From Isoptericola chiayiensis (GTDB taxonomy: Bacteria; Actinomycetota; Actinomycetes; Actinomycetales; Cellulomonadaceae), in assembly GCF_013149805.1 (NCBI RefSeq), contig NZ_JABEZT010000001.1:496001-560000 (forward strand): a stretch of 64,000 nucleotides of DNA, read 5' to 3'. Below are positions 56,129 through 64,000 of the stretch, one piece after another. Under the pieces are notes generated by a model. That model saw nothing but the letters and a program-made list of their open reading frames with translations. It searched no databases and was not told where the DNA came from. Within the stretch, counting starts at the first letter, position 1. Each line of letters starts with the position of its first letter. Position numbers and translations under genes: made by a program.

Positions 56129-56228
56129 TCCCGCGAGGTAGGCAACATCCCCGCGAGATAGGCAACTCTCCGGCGAGGTAGGCGAACGCCCCGCGAGGTA
56201 GGCAACCTCGGCGCGACATAGGCATCCC
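56129..56228 (+). repeat. GTAGGC array B5-left: five 20-bp direct repeats
   Basis: Five 20-bp units follow the lpqE-like stop, in its direction. GTAGGC or ATAGGC occurs at 20-bp steps near 56138, 56158, 56178, 56198 and 56218. Units 2 and 5 carry ATAGGC instead of GTAGGC. The 341-bp gene-free stretch 56112-56452 holds both B5 arrays, one terminator hairpin and a CCGCCGTCGTC copy (56271-56281). Confidence 0.92.
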
Positions 56229-56315
56229 TGGCGCCCGCAGCGTCGCGGGACGTCCTGACGCACCGGGGTGCCGCCGTCGTCCCGCAGGGTGCGTCCCACC
56301 ACCGGTCCGTGCAGC

Positions 56316-56357
56316 ACGACAGCCCGGCCGCCGATCCATCGGCGGCCGGGCTGTCGT
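56316..56357. terminator. Bidirectional terminator between array halves
   Basis: The arms 56316-56335 and 56338-56357 form a perfect 20-bp stem around CC, among the strongest hairpins in the window. CGTCGTT follows on the plus strand. It lies between the convergent lpqE-like and pstB genes, with array B5 halves on each side. Confidence 0.85.
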
Positions 56358-56359
56358 CG

Positions 56360-56439
56360 TTGCCTACCTCGCGGGAACGTGGCCTACCTGGCGCGGAAGT
56401 TGCCTACCTCGCGAAGAAATTGCCTACCTCGCAGAGGAC
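56360..56439 (-). repeat. GTAGGC array B5-right: four 20-bp repeats, inverted
   Basis: Four 20-bp units beginning TGCCTACCTCGCGG, GGCCTACCTGGCGC, TGCCTACCTCGCGA and TGCCTACCTCGCAG lie at 56360-56439. They run opposite to B5-left and in the sense of pstB, whose stop is 13 bp away. Confidence 0.9.
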
Positions 56440-56452
56440 GGAGGCTGTCAGG

Positions 56453-57232
56453 TCACCCGAAACGGCCGGAGACGTAGTCCTCGGTGGCCTTCTCGGCCGG
56501 CGAGGAGAAGATCGTCGCCGTGTCGTCCATCTCGATGAGCTTGCCCGGCTTGCCGGTCCCGGCGATGTTGAAGAACCCGGTCCGGTCGCTCACGCGCGCC
56601 GCCTGCTGCATGTTGTGCGTGACGATGACGATCGTGTAGTCGTTCTTCAGCTCGCCGATGAGGTCCTCGATGGCGATCGTGGAGATCGGGTCGAGCGCGG
56701 AGCACGGCTCGTCCATGAGCAGGACCTGCGGCTTGATCGCGATCGCGCGGGCGATGCACAGGCGCTGCTGCTGACCGCCGGAGAGCCCGGATCCCGGCCG
56801 GTCCAGCCGGTCCTTGACCTCGTTCCACAGGTTCGCCCCGTGCAGCGAGGACTCGACCAGGTCGTCCGCGTCCGACTTCGAGATGCGCTTGTTGTTCAGC
56901 TTGACCCCGGCGAGCACGTTGTCGCGGATGGACATCGTGGGGAACGGGTTCGGCCGCTGGAACACCATGCCGACGTTCTTGCGCACGGCCACCGGGTCGA
57001 CGTTCGGCCCGTACAGGTCGACGCCGTCCATCTCGACATGCCCCTCGACGCGGGCGCCGGGGATGACCTCGTGCATGCGGTTCAGCGTCCGCAGGAACGT
57101 GGACTTGCCGCAGCCGGACGGGCCGATGAGCGCGGTGACCGACTTCGGCTCGATCGTCATGTTGACGGCCTCGACGGCGAGAAAGCTGCTGTAGTAGATG
57201 TTCAGGTCTTTGGTGTCGATGCGCTGTGCCAT
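56453..57232 (-). CDS. pstB: Phosphate ABC transporter ATPase PstB
   Basis: A 259-residue ATPase from ATG 57232. Walker A is [20 protein letters not shown]-loop [12 protein letters not shown], signature [17 protein letters not shown], Walker [17 protein letters not shown] and H-loop VTHNMQQA. The RTLNRMHE and RPNPFPM segments are specific to PstB. It powers high-affinity phosphate import with PstC and PstA, encoded just upstream, and ends the pst operon. Confidence 0.97.
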   Translation of the reverse strand: MAQRIDTKDLNIYYSSFLAVEAVNMTIEPKSVTALIGPSGCGKSTFLRTLNRMHEVIPGARVEGHVEMDGVDLYGPNVDPVAVRKNVGMVFQRPNPFPTMSIRDNVLAGVKLNNKRISKSDADDLVESSLHGANLWNEVKDRLDRPGSGLSGGQQQRLCIARAIAIKPQVLLMDEPCSALDPISTIAIEDLIGELKNDYTIVIVTHNMQQAARVSDRTGFFNIAGTGKPGKLIEMDDTATIFSSPAEKATEDYVSGRFG

Positions 57233-57278
57233 CGTGTGACTTCCTTCGTGAGTGCTGTGGCTGATCATCGGCTGCTCA

Positions 57279-58238
57279 TCAGCCCAGCTTCGGGGCGAAC
57301 CAGCGGGTGATCAGCCGCCCGATGAGGTTGAGTGCCAGGACCATGGCGATCAGCACGAGTGCCGCGCCCCAGGCGTTCTGGGAGGCGATGTCCGCCACGC
57401 AGGTCGCGGAGTCCCCGCCGGGGCACGGTGCGTTGCCCTGCGAGTACTGCCGGTAGGCGAACACCGGGAGCGTCATCATGCGGCCCTCGAACGGGTTGAA
57501 GTTGATCGAGTCCGTGACGCCCACCGTGACGAGCAGCGGGGCGGTCTCCCCGACGACGCGGGCGACGGCGAGGAGCACGCCGGTGGTCAGGCCTGCCACC
57601 GAGGTCCGCAGGACGACCTTGACGATGGTCAGCCACTTCGGCACACCCAGGGCGTAGGAGGCCTCGCGCAGCTCGTTCGGCACGAGCTTGAGCATCTCCT
57701 CGCACGAGCGGACGACGACGGGGATCATCAGCACCGACAGCGCCACCGCACCCATGATGCCGATGCGCACGCTCGGGCCGAAGATCAGCGCGAAGAGCGA
57801 GAAGGCGAACAGGCCGGCCACGATGGACGGGATACCGGTCATGACGTCCACGAAGAACGTGACCGAGCGGGCCAGCCAGCCCTTGCCGTACTCGACCAGG
57901 TAGATGGCCGTCAGGATGCCGATCGGCACGGAGATGACCGTGGCGAGCAGCGTGATGATCACGGTCCCGGCGATGGCGTGGTAGATGCCGCCGCGCGGGT
58001 CCCCGCCGAAGATGTTGCGCATCGACTGCGTGAGGAAGTCGATGCTGATCCGGTCGGCGCCCTGGGCCACGACGGTCCAGATCAGCCAGATCAGCGGGAT
58101 CATCGCCAGGGCGAAGGCGATGTAGATCAGCACCTGCATGGTGCGGTCGGTGCGCCGGCGGGCCGGGTCGACGGTGGCCAGCAGCCGGGCGGTGTCCGGG
58201 CTGCCGCCCGGGCTCGAGCTTTCCGTAGCGACACTCAT
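57279..58238 (-). CDS. pstA: Phosphate ABC transporter permease PstA
   Basis: A 319-residue membrane protein from ATG 58238. Six hydrophobic helices follow a ~35-residue cytoplasmic N-terminus. The EAA-type loop reads [22 protein letters not shown], and the region [23 protein letters not shown] is typical of PstA. Its ATG shares one base with the pstC stop (TGATG), giving coupling to pstC. It forms the membrane channel with PstC. Confidence 0.96.
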   Translation of the reverse strand: MSVATESSSPGGSPDTARLLATVDPARRRTDRTMQVLIYIAFALAMIPLIWLIWTVVAQGADRISIDFLTQSMRNIFGGDPRGGIYHAIAGTVIITLLATVISVPIGILTAIYLVEYGKGWLARSVTFFVDVMTGIPSIVAGLFAFSLFALIFGPSVRIGIMGAVALSVLMIPVVVRSCEEMLKLVPNELREASYALGVPKWLTIVKVVLRTSVAGLTTGVLLAVARVVGETAPLLVTVGVTDSINFNPFEGRMMTLPVFAYRQYSQGNAPCPGGDSATCVADIASQNAWGAALVLIAMVLALNLIGRLITRWFAPKLG

Positions 58239-59224
58239 CAGTTGGCTCCCGAGAAGTCCTTGCGGCGGGCCACGACCCAGCGCGCTGCCATGTTGACGGC
58301 CAGCGTGATCACGAACAGGGCGAGACCCGCGGCGATCAGCGTGTTCACACCGAGCCCGGTCGACTCCGGGAAGTCGGCGGCGATGTAGGCCGCGATGGTC
58401 TGGTGCTGGCCGGCGGCGAGGATGTCCAGGCTGTAGGTGAACCCGGGCGACAGGATCATCAGCACCGCCATCGTCTCGCCGAGGGCGCGGCCCAGGCCGA
58501 GCATGGAGGCGGAGATGACGCCGGACCGGCCGAACGGGAGGACGGCGGTGCGCACGACCTCCCACCGCGTCGCGCCGAGGGCGAGCGCGGCCTCCTCGTG
58601 CAGGCGCGGCGTCTGCAGGAACACCTCGCGGGACACGGCGGTGATGATCGGCAGGATCATGATCGCGAGCACGATGCCCACGGTGGCCATCGACCGGCCG
58701 GTCGGGGATGCCTGCCCGCCCCAGAAGGGGAACCAGCCGAGGTTGTCGTTGAGCCAGAGCCAGAACGGCGTCAGCACGGGCGCGAGGGTGAAGAAGCCCC
58801 ACAGGCCGTAGATGACCGAGGGGATCGCGGCGAGCAGGTCGACGAGCGCACCGAGGAGCTGCGAGAGCCGGCGCGGCGCGTAGTGCGAGATGAACAGCGC
58901 GATGCCCATCGACACCGGGACCGCGATCACCAGCGCCAGCACGGCGGCGAGGATCGTGCCGTAGACGAGGGGTCCGAGGTAGCCGAGGAGCGAGGTGTCC
59001 TCGGGGTAGCGCGGCACCCCGGAGGCCAGCTCCTCGGGGCTGGCCATGATGGCGGGCCACGCCTCGGAGATCAGGAAGAGCGCGACCGCCGCCAGGACGG
59101 CGAGGATCGTCGCGCCGGCGCCGACGGCGATCCACCGGAAGACCCGGTTGAAGCCGCGGTCGGTGGTGCTGCTGCGGCGTCGCCGCGAACCCCGGGCGGG
59201 TGGGCGACTGATGGTGGTACTCAC
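58238..59224 (-). CDS. pstC: Phosphate ABC transporter permease PstC
   Basis: A 328-residue membrane protein; GTG 59224 was chosen because GAGGGGT precedes it (an alternative start is at 59251). Six helices follow a basic N-terminus (PPARGSRRRRSSTTDRGF). The EAA loop reads LHEEAALALGATRWEVVRTAVLP. It is separated from pstS by a strong hairpin at 59287-59336, which probably sets a lower dose of PstCAB than of the binding protein. Confidence 0.95.
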   Translation of the reverse strand: MSTTISRPPARGSRRRRSSTTDRGFNRVFRWIAVGAGATILAVLAAVALFLISEAWPAIMASPEELASGVPRYPEDTSLLGYLGPLVYGTILAAVLALVIAVPVSMGIALFISHYAPRRLSQLLGALVDLLAAIPSVIYGLWGFFTLAPVLTPFWLWLNDNLGWFPFWGGQASPTGRSMATVGIVLAIMILPIITAVSREVFLQTPRLHEEAALALGATRWEVVRTAVLPFGRSGVISASMLGLGRALGETMAVLMILSPGFTYSLDILAAGQHQTIAAYIAADFPESTGLGVNTLIAAGLALFVITLAVNMAARWVVARRKDFSGAN

Positions 59225-59286
59225 GGGGACCCCTCGTTGGTGCTTGGGCACTGGTCTCGGCTCGGCCTCGGGTGCCCGACGGCGGT

Positions 59287-59336
59287 ACCGGCGGCCGGGC
59301 GGGACGCTGCGGTGAGCGCCCCGCCCGGCCGCCGGT
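59287..59336 (-). terminator. Intra-operon hairpin between pstS and pstC
   Basis: A perfect 17-bp stem, 59287-59303 with 59320-59336, and a 16-base loop. No T-run follows on the minus strand. Position directly after the pstS stop (59360) suggests partial termination or 3'-end protection of pstS mRNA. Confidence 0.75.
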
Positions 59337-59359
59337 GGCCGATCAGGCGGTCGAGCGGA

Positions 59360-60499
59360 TCAGCCCACGGAGATCGACTCGATGCCGGGCAGGACGGCCT
59401 GGCGGATCGTGTCGGACAGCGGGGCGGAACCGGCGGCGTCCGCGGCGGCCTGCTGGCCCTCCTCGCTGGCGAGGTAGCCGAGGAAGCCCTTGACCAGCTC
59501 GGCGGTGTTCTCGTCCGCGTAGGTGGTGCAGGCGAGCGAGTAGGAGACCAGCACGATCGGGTAGGTGCCCTCGATGTCGCGCTCGAGCTCGATCGTGTAG
59601 ACGTACTCCGAGGTGCCCTCGGTGCGCGGCGACTGGGCCACGACCTCGGCGGCGGCCTCGGCGGAGTACTCGACGAAGTCGCCGCCCACGCCCACCGCGA
59701 CGGTGCCGAGGTCGGCGATCTGCGAGGCGTCGGCGTAGGTGATGGTGCCCTCGCCGGCCTGGGCGGCGCCCACGACCCCGGAGGTGCCCTGCGCCGACTC
59801 CTGGCCGTCGACCGGCCAGACGCCGGACGGCTCGGTGGTCCACACGTCACCGGCGGCCGAGTAGAGGTAGTCCTCGAAGTTCTCGGTGGTGCCCGACTCG
59901 TCGGAGCGGTGCACGACGGTGATGGCGGTGCTCGGCAGGTCGGCGTCGGGGTTGTCCGCGGCGATCGCCTCGTCGTCCCAGGTGGTGATCTCGCCGAGGA
60001 ACACGTTGGCGATGGTCTCCGGGGACATGTTCAGGCTGTCGACGCCCTCGAGGTTGAAGGCCACGGCCACCGGGGAGACGTAGCCCGGGAACTCGATGAC
60101 GCCACCCTCACCGCACTGCGCCTCGGCGGCGGCGAGCTCCTCGTCGTCCAGCGCGGCGTCCGAGCCGGCGAAGGCGTAGGAGCCGTCGCCGAAGCCGGTG
60201 CGGCCGCCGCCGGAACCGACGGGGTCGTAGTTCACGGTCGCCTCGGGGTTCGCCTGCTGGAACCCGGCGCGCCAGGCGTTCATGGCGGCCTCCTGCGAGG
60301 AGGCACCGCCGCCGGAGAGCGTGCCCGACAGGCCGCCCTCCATGTCGTCGCCGGACTCCGACGCCTCGGTGGTCTCATCGCCCGTGGCGTCCGCGGGCTC
60401 GGGGTCCGAACCGCACGCGGCGAGGCTGAGAGCCAGCACGCCGACGGCGACTGCAGATCCGGCACGGGTGAATCGGCTGAGGTTCACGAGTCGTTCCAT
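59360..60499 (-). CDS. pstS: Phosphate-binding lipoprotein PstS
   Basis: A 379-residue secreted protein from ATG 60499 (GTG 60508 is possible). The signal peptide ends in LSLAACGS, the lipobox. A short acidic linker precedes the PBP domain: LSGGGASSQEAAMNAW and DPVGSGGGRTGFGDG are phosphate-contacting loops, HRSDESGTTENFEDYL the central one. It captures phosphate outside the membrane and passes it to PstCA. PHO boxes lie 59-102 bp upstream, so PhoP/RegX3 control under phosphate starvation is expected. Confidence 0.97.
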   Translation of the reverse strand: MERLVNLSRFTRAGSAVAVGVLALSLAACGSDPEPADATGDETTEASESGDDMEGGLSGTLSGGGASSQEAAMNAWRAGFQQANPEATVNYDPVGSGGGRTGFGDGSYAFAGSDAALDDEELAAAEAQCGEGGVIEFPGYVSPVAVAFNLEGVDSLNMSPETIANVFLGEITTWDDEAIAADNPDADLPSTAITVVHRSDESGTTENFEDYLYSAAGDVWTTEPSGVWPVDGQESAQGTSGVVGAAQAGEGTITYADASQIADLGTVAVGVGGDFVEYSAEAAAEVVAQSPRTEGTSEYVYTIELERDIEGTYPIVLVSYSLACTTYADENTAELVKGFLGYLASEEGQQAAADAAGSAPLSDTIRQAVLPGIESISVG

Positions 60500-60557
60500 C
60501 CTGTTCACACGTTGGTGGCACCGGCGGGTGCCGGCGTTCGTCGGGAACGCTAGGGAC

Positions 60558-60601
60558 CGCAGGTGGACCGTTTGCCAGGAGCAGGTGAACGACGGATGAA
60601 C
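60558..60601 (-). promoter_or_regulatory. PHO box upstream of pstS (four 11-bp units)
   Basis: On the minus strand, four contiguous 11-bp units read GTTCATCCGTC (60591-60601), GTTCACCTGCT (60580-60590), CCTGGCAAACG (60569-60579, degenerate) and GTCCACCTGCG (60558-60568). Direct repeats of GTTCAYC with 11-bp period are the binding site of PhoP-type regulators in streptomycetes. Confidence 0.9.
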
Positions 60602-60671
60602 AGCCAGCGGCGAGAAGCGAGCAGGTGCCCCGGGCGACGCCGGCAGCGCACCCCGACCGCCGTCGTCGTGC

Positions 60672-61388
60672 CTACGACTCGCCGTCGGCGAGCTTGTAGC
60701 CCAGCCCTCGCACGGTCAGCAGCAGGCTCGGCGACGACGGGTCCGGCTCGATCTTGGACCGGATGCGCTTGACGTGGACGTCGAGGGTCTTGGTGTCCCC
60801 CACGTAGTCCGCACCCCAGACCCGGTCGATGAGCTGGCCGCGCGTCAGCACCCGGCCGGCGTTGCGCAGCAGCAGCTCGAGCAGGTCGAACTCCTTGAGC
60901 GGCAACGACACCGTCTGGCCGCCCACCGCCACCGTGTGACGCTCCACGTCCATCCGGACCGGGCCCACCTCGAGCACGGACTCGCCGTCGTCCAGGTGCC
61001 CGTTCGGCCCGCTCTCCGCGGACGCGGCGCCCCGCCGGCGCATGACGGCACGCATGCGGGCCAGCAGCTCGCGGAACGAGTACGGCTTCGTGACGTAGTC
61101 GTCGGCCCCCAGCTCGAGGCCCACGACCTTGTCGATCTCGGAGTCCTTGGCCGTCAGCATGATGATCGGCACCTCGCCCCGCTGCCGCAGCTCGCGGCAC
61201 ACCTCGGTGCCGCTCAGCCCCGGGAGCATCAGGTCGAGCAGCACCAGGTCCGCCCCGCCGTCGTCGTACTGCGTCAGGGCGTCGTTGCCGTTCGACGTCG
61301 CCACCACGTCGTACCCCTCGCGGGTGAGCTGGTACGTCAGCGGGTCGCGGTAGGACTCCTCGTCCTCGACCACCAGGATGCGCGTCAC
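60672..61388 (-). CDS. regX3: Phosphate-responsive response regulator (RegX3/PhoP)
   Basis: A 238-residue OmpR-family regulator from GTG 61388, preceded by GAGGAGGT. The receiver has VVEDEES, phospho-acceptor Asp in VLLDLMLPGLSGTEV, IIMLTAKDSE and YVTKPYSFREL. The winged helix has LPLKEFDLLELLLRNAGRVLTRGQLIDRVWG and TVRGLGYKLAD. It overlaps the senX3-like gene by 4 bp (GTGA). Adjacency to senX3, phoU, gpm and pstS identifies it as the phosphate-starvation regulator (RegX3 in mycobacteria, PhoP in streptomycetes). PHO boxes lie before pstS and between senX3 and phoU. Confidence 0.94.
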   Translation of the reverse strand: MTRILVVEDEESYRDPLTYQLTREGYDVVATSNGNDALTQYDDGGADLVLLDLMLPGLSGTEVCRELRQRGEVPIIMLTAKDSEIDKVVGLELGADDYVTKPYSFRELLARMRAVMRRRGAASAESGPNGHLDDGESVLEVGPVRMDVERHTVAVGGQTVSLPLKEFDLLELLLRNAGRVLTRGQLIDRVWGADYVGDTKTLDVHVKRIRSKIEPDPSSPSLLLTVRGLGYKLADGES

Positions 61389-62686
61389 GCGCCTACCTCC
61401 TCGTTCCTCGGCCCGCCACCGGGCCACTGGTCACCGTCGCGCCCTCCTCGGGGCGCCACGGACGCTTGGTGGGGCTCGCGCCCCTCAGGACGGACGCCGT
61501 CGCCGGCCCACCCGGGACTGTCCGACGACGCGTCCCCGACCAGACCGCCGTCGGGCAGGTCCGCGGCCGGGATGCGCAGCGTGAAGGTCGAGCCCTTGCC
61601 GGGCTCGGACCACACGCGCACGTCACCGCCGTGGTCGGCGGCGACGTGCTTGACGATGCTGAGCCCGAGACCCGTGCCGCCCGTGTCGCGCGAGCGCGCC
61701 GGGTCGACGCGGTAGAACCGCTCGAACACGCGCATCTGCTCCTCGGTCGAGATCCCGATCCCCTGGTCGACCACGTCGATCTCCACGAGCCCGCCGCGCT
61801 CGTGGACCCCCAGGCCCACGCGCGTGTTCTCCGCCGAGTACGACACGGCGTTGTCCAGCAGGTTGCGCACCGCCGTCACCAGCAGGTTGTGGTCGCCGAA
61901 GACGACGCTGTCCAACGACCCCCCGACCGTGATGGTGATGTTCTTGCCCTGCGCCGTCGTGCGCGCGCGGTCCACCGACTCCTCGACGACGTCGCGCACC
62001 GCGATCGGGCGCACCTGCTGCAGGGCGCCCGCCACCTGCAGGCGGGAGAGCTCGATGATCTCGTGCACCAGCGCCGAGAGCCGCGTCGCCTCGGACTGCA
62101 TCCGTTCGGAGAACCGCCGCACGGCCACCGGGTCGTCCGCGGCGTCCTGGACGGTCTCGGCCAGCAGCGCCAGCGCGCCGACCGGCGTCTTCAGCTCGTG
62201 GGACACGTTGACCACGAAGTCGCGGCGGATCGCCTCCACCCGGCGCGCCTCGGTGCGGTCCTCGGCGAGCACCAGCAGCTTGTCCATGCCCAGGGCCGCG
62301 ACCCGCACCTGCAGCAGCACCGTGCCGGACCCCACCGGCCCGCGCGGCACCTCCAGCTCCTGCTCGCGGATGACGCCGTCACGGCGCACCTCGGCCACCA
62401 TGTCGGTGATCGCGGGGTGCACCAGGGCGTCGTTGCGCACCACACCGAGGGCGTAGGCGGGCGGGGAGGCTCGGATCACCTCGTCGTCGTCGTCCAGCAC
62501 CACCGCGGCCGAGCGCAGCACGGACAGCACCCGCACCAGGCCCTCGTCGAGCTCGGACGCACGGTTGTCGTCGGAGTCGTGCTGGGCCCGGTCGGACAGA
62601 CGGAAGGCGAGGGTCGCCACGACGCCGACCACGACACCGAGCACGCCGGCGACGACGGCCGTGACCCCCGGGATGATTCCTTCCAC
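61385..62686 (-). CDS. senX3: Phosphate sensor histidine kinase (SenX3/PhoR)
   Basis: A 433-residue kinase. One N-terminal hydrophobic segment (VTAVVAGVLGVVVGVVATLAF) anchors it; a PAS-like domain (about 45-150: LRSAAVVLDDDDEVIRASPPAYALGVV) follows without a large external loop. The H-box is FVVNVSHELKTPVGALALL, the N-box NLLDNAVSYSAEN, and ATP-binding motifs DQGIGIS, GLGLSIVKHVA and GSTFTLRIP are intact. Having no external sensor fits the SenX3 type, which reads phosphate through PhoU/Pst. The C-terminal ~45 residues are Gly/Pro-rich and disordered. Confidence 0.94.
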   Translation of the reverse strand: MEGIIPGVTAVVAGVLGVVVGVVATLAFRLSDRAQHDSDDNRASELDEGLVRVLSVLRSAAVVLDDDDEVIRASPPAYALGVVRNDALVHPAITDMVAEVRRDGVIREQELEVPRGPVGSGTVLLQVRVAALGMDKLLVLAEDRTEARRVEAIRRDFVVNVSHELKTPVGALALLAETVQDAADDPVAVRRFSERMQSEATRLSALVHEIIELSRLQVAGALQQVRPIAVRDVVEESVDRARTTAQGKNITITVGGSLDSVVFGDHNLLVTAVRNLLDNAVSYSAENTRVGLGVHERGGLVEIDVVDQGIGISTEEQMRVFERFYRVDPARSRDTGGTGLGLSIVKHVAADHGGDVRVWSEPGKGSTFTLRIPAADLPDGGLVGDASSDSPGWAGDGVRPEGREPHQASVAPRGGRDGDQWPGGGPRNEEVGA

Positions 62687-62758
62687 AGCCCCAGCCTAGG
62701 TCGCACCGCAACGCTCGCTGTGCCACGGTGGCAACTGCTCGCGGACGTGTCGCCCACT

Positions 62759-62791
62759 GTTCACCTGCGCACTCCGCGCCGTTCACCTGGC
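62759..62791 (+). promoter_or_regulatory. PHO box between senX3 and phoU
   Basis: GTTCACCTGCG (62759-62769) and GTTCACCTGGC (62781-62791) are separated by exactly 11 bp (62770-62780, a degenerate unit). The phase is the same as before pstS. It lies in the divergent spacer, 52-84 bp from phoU and 73-105 bp from senX3, so it can serve both. Confidence 0.88.
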
Positions 62792-62842
62792 GGTCCGGGC
62801 CGGCTGCGAGGCTGGCCCGGCACCAGAATCGAGAGGACAACC

Positions 62843-63502
62843 ATGCGAGAGATCTTCGAGTCCGAGCTGCGGCAGATCGGCGACAGCCTCGTCGAGATGA
62901 GCCGACTCGTCGAGTCCGCGATCACCAGGGCGGGCACGGCGCTGCTCGACGGCGAGCACCAGCTCGCCCAGGACGTCATCGCCTCCGACCACGAGATCGA
63001 CCGGATCGAGAGCGAGCTGGACGAACGGTGCGTGCACGTGCTCGCCCAGCAGGCGCCCGTGGCCACCGACCTGCGGGTCGTCATCACCGCGCTGCGGATC
63101 AGCGCGTCGCTGGAGCGGATGGGCGACCTGGCCCGGCACGTCGCCGAGGTGGCCCGGGGCCGCTACCCGGCGCTGGCCGTCCCGCCGTCGGCCCGCGACA
63201 CGTTCGTGACGATGAACGACGCAGCGGCGCTCGTGGCCCGCCGGACCACCGAGCTGCTCAGCACCCGTGACGTGGCGCTGGCCGCGGAGATCGAGCGGGG
63301 CGACGACGAGCTGGACCACCTGCACCAGGCGACGTTCGCCGCGACGCTGGACCCGGAGTGGACCGGCACCGTCCAGGAGACGATCGACGTCACCCTGCTG
63401 GGCCGCTACTACGAGCGGTTCGGCGACCACGGCGTCGGCGTGGCCCGGCGCATCACGTTCCTCGTGACGGGGGACTTCGTCGGGGAGCGCTCCGAGGTCT
63501 GA
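62843..63502 (+). CDS. phoU: Phosphate signalling regulator PhoU
   Basis: A 219-residue all-helical protein made of two PhoU repeats. Each carries the metal-coordinating helix motif: DHEIDRIESELDERCVHVLA (repeat 1) and RGDDELDHLHQATFAATL (repeat 2), with LRISASLERMGDLARHVAEVA between. GRYYERFGDHGVGVARR closes the second. The family links the Pst transporter to the PhoR/SenX3 kinase and represses the regulon in high phosphate. Shine-Dalgarno GAGAGGA precedes the ATG. It is divergent from senX3. Confidence 0.95.
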   Translation: MREIFESELRQIGDSLVEMSRLVESAITRAGTALLDGEHQLAQDVIASDHEIDRIESELDERCVHVLAQQAPVATDLRVVITALRISASLERMGDLARHVAEVARGRYPALAVPPSARDTFVTMNDAAALVARRTTELLSTRDVALAAEIERGDDELDHLHQATFAATLDPEWTGTVQETIDVTLLGRYYERFGDHGVGVARRITFLVTGDFVGERSEV

Positions 63503-63519
63503 CCCGACCCGCGACACGT

Positions 63520-63557
63520 CGAAGGGCCCTTCCCGACCAGGCGGGAAGGGCCCTTCG
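63520..63557. terminator. Bidirectional terminator between phoU and gpm
   Basis: Perfect 16-bp arms, CGAAGGGCCCTTCCCG (63520-63535) and CGGGAAGGGCCCTTCG (63542-63557), around a 6-base loop. It lies between convergent stops and can end both transcripts. Confidence 0.9.
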
Positions 63558-63574
63558 GCGATCTCGGGGCGGGA

Positions 63575-64000
63575 CTACTTGCCCTGGTTGGCCACGGCCG
63601 CGATGGCGTCCTTGGCGGCCTCCGGGTCGAGGTAGGTGCCGCCCGGGTTGGTGGGCTTCAGCGTCTCCTCATCCAGCTCGTAGACGAGCGGGATGCCGGT
63701 GGGGATGTTGAGCCCGGCGATGGTCTCGTCGTCGACGCCGTCGAGGTGCTTGACGAGCGCCCGCAGCGAGTTGCCGTGCGCGGCCACGAGGACGGTCCTG
63801 CCCGCCTTCAGGTCCGGGACGATCTCCGACTCCCAGTACGGCAGCGCCCGGTCGAGCACCTGCTTGAGGGCCTCGGAGCGCGGGATCGGCTCGCCGGCGT
63901 AGCGCGGGTCGGCGTCCTGGGAGTACTCGGAGCCGAGCTCGATCTCCGGCGGCGGCACGTCGTAGGAACGACGCCAGAGCATGAACTGCTCCTCGCCGTA
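63575..64000 (-). CDS. gpmA: 2,3-bisphosphoglycerate-dependent phosphoglycerate mutase, 5'-truncated by window edge
   Basis: The last 141 residues of a phosphoglycerate mutase; the N-terminal RHG motif lies beyond the window. Visible signatures are [36 protein letters not shown], and [19 protein letters not shown] with the second catalytic His in AHGNSLR. The end ([19 protein letters not shown]) is that of cofactor-dependent GpmA. It interconverts 3- and 2-phosphoglycerate in glycolysis. Position beside phoU/senX3/regX3 matches gpm1-senX3-regX3 of mycobacteria. Confidence 0.96.
   Translation of the reverse strand, partial: YGEEQFMLWRRSYDVPPPEIELGSEYSQDADPRYAGEPIPRSEALKQVLDRALPYWESEIVPDLKAGRTVLVAAHGNSLRALVKHLDGVDDETIAGLNIPTGIPLVYELDEETLKPTNPGGTYLDPEAAKDAIAAVANQGK

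Noticed and set aside
61376-61400. Another GTAGGC repeat at the regX3 start
   Set aside because: GAGGAGGTAGGC here is the regX3 Shine-Dalgarno region inside the senX3 end; it is single and lacks the 20-bp period.

Overview
This window is high-GC actinobacterial chromosome. Gene content and order (CarD-IspD-IspF-CysS-RlmB beside an LpqE-like lipoprotein, SenX3/RegX3 beside PhoU and phosphoglycerate mutase, a stand-alone GroEL with a Gly-Met tail, OtsAB, an MsiK-type ATPase, DUF3027, DUF3263, DUF4032 and LytR_C proteins, XPB helicase) point to a Micrococcales organism, perhaps of the Cellulomonas/Isoptericola/Promicromonospora kind. The genus is an inference.

Layout. 1-6.8 kb: a surface-polysaccharide cluster on the minus strand. 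It holds two related GT-B glycosyltransferases (one running off the left edge), a UDP-ManNAc-type dehydrogenase and a CgeB/GT2 fusion. The first ~3.6 kb is visibly AT-richer than the rest and looks imported. 6.9-17.8 kb: NCS2 permease, an orphan hairpin/terminator transcript candidate, a DUF3800 gene lodged between the permease and DUF2530, a coupled DUF3027/sacsin-like ATPase pair, a cold-shock fusion protein, a TetR regulator, an undecaprenyl-phosphate-type sugar transferase and a divergent epimerase with two palindromic operators. 17.8-34 kb: helicase-associated protein and XPB helicase, AI-2E transporter, lipoprotein, TPM and PspA envelope-stress pair, glutamine amidotransferase, NYN nuclease, membrane protein, a two-component system and an HD protein. 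34-48 kb: WXG100 protein, GroEL under two CIRCE operators, cold-shock protein, LytR_C, DUF3263, uracil-DNA glycosylase, SGNH hydrolase, tRNA-Thr, DsbA-like protein, Ser/Thr kinase, trehalose OtsA/OtsB, MsiK-type ATPase and DUF4032. 48.5-56 kb: RlmB, CysS, a PLP enzyme and FAD lactone oxidase pair, IspF, IspD, CarD and an LpqE-like lipoprotein. 56.4-64 kb: a phosphate regulon (PstSCAB, RegX3/SenX3, PhoU) with PHO boxes in exact 11-bp phase, and the end of phosphoglycerate mutase.

The most unusual content is non-coding. (1) A 20-bp-period array of GTAGGC-cored repeats occurs at five intergenic loci as seven arrays, nearly always abutting stop codons and oriented with the gene that has just ended. 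(2) Five long hairpins with TGTGGGCGCA ends also abut stop codons and never share a spacer with the arrays. (3) Two hairpins share a GGGYATGARAWCTGCAG arm. (4) An 11-mer, CCGCCGTCGTC, recurs in nine intergenic places. Together they look like a repeat vocabulary marking gene ends, whose function I cannot assign from sequence alone.

Other notable points: IspD appears to lack any ATG/GTG/TTG start that keeps its nucleotide-binding loop and probably starts at a CTG overlapping the carD stop; a complete reading frame at the left edge is easy to miss because it has no stop in the window.
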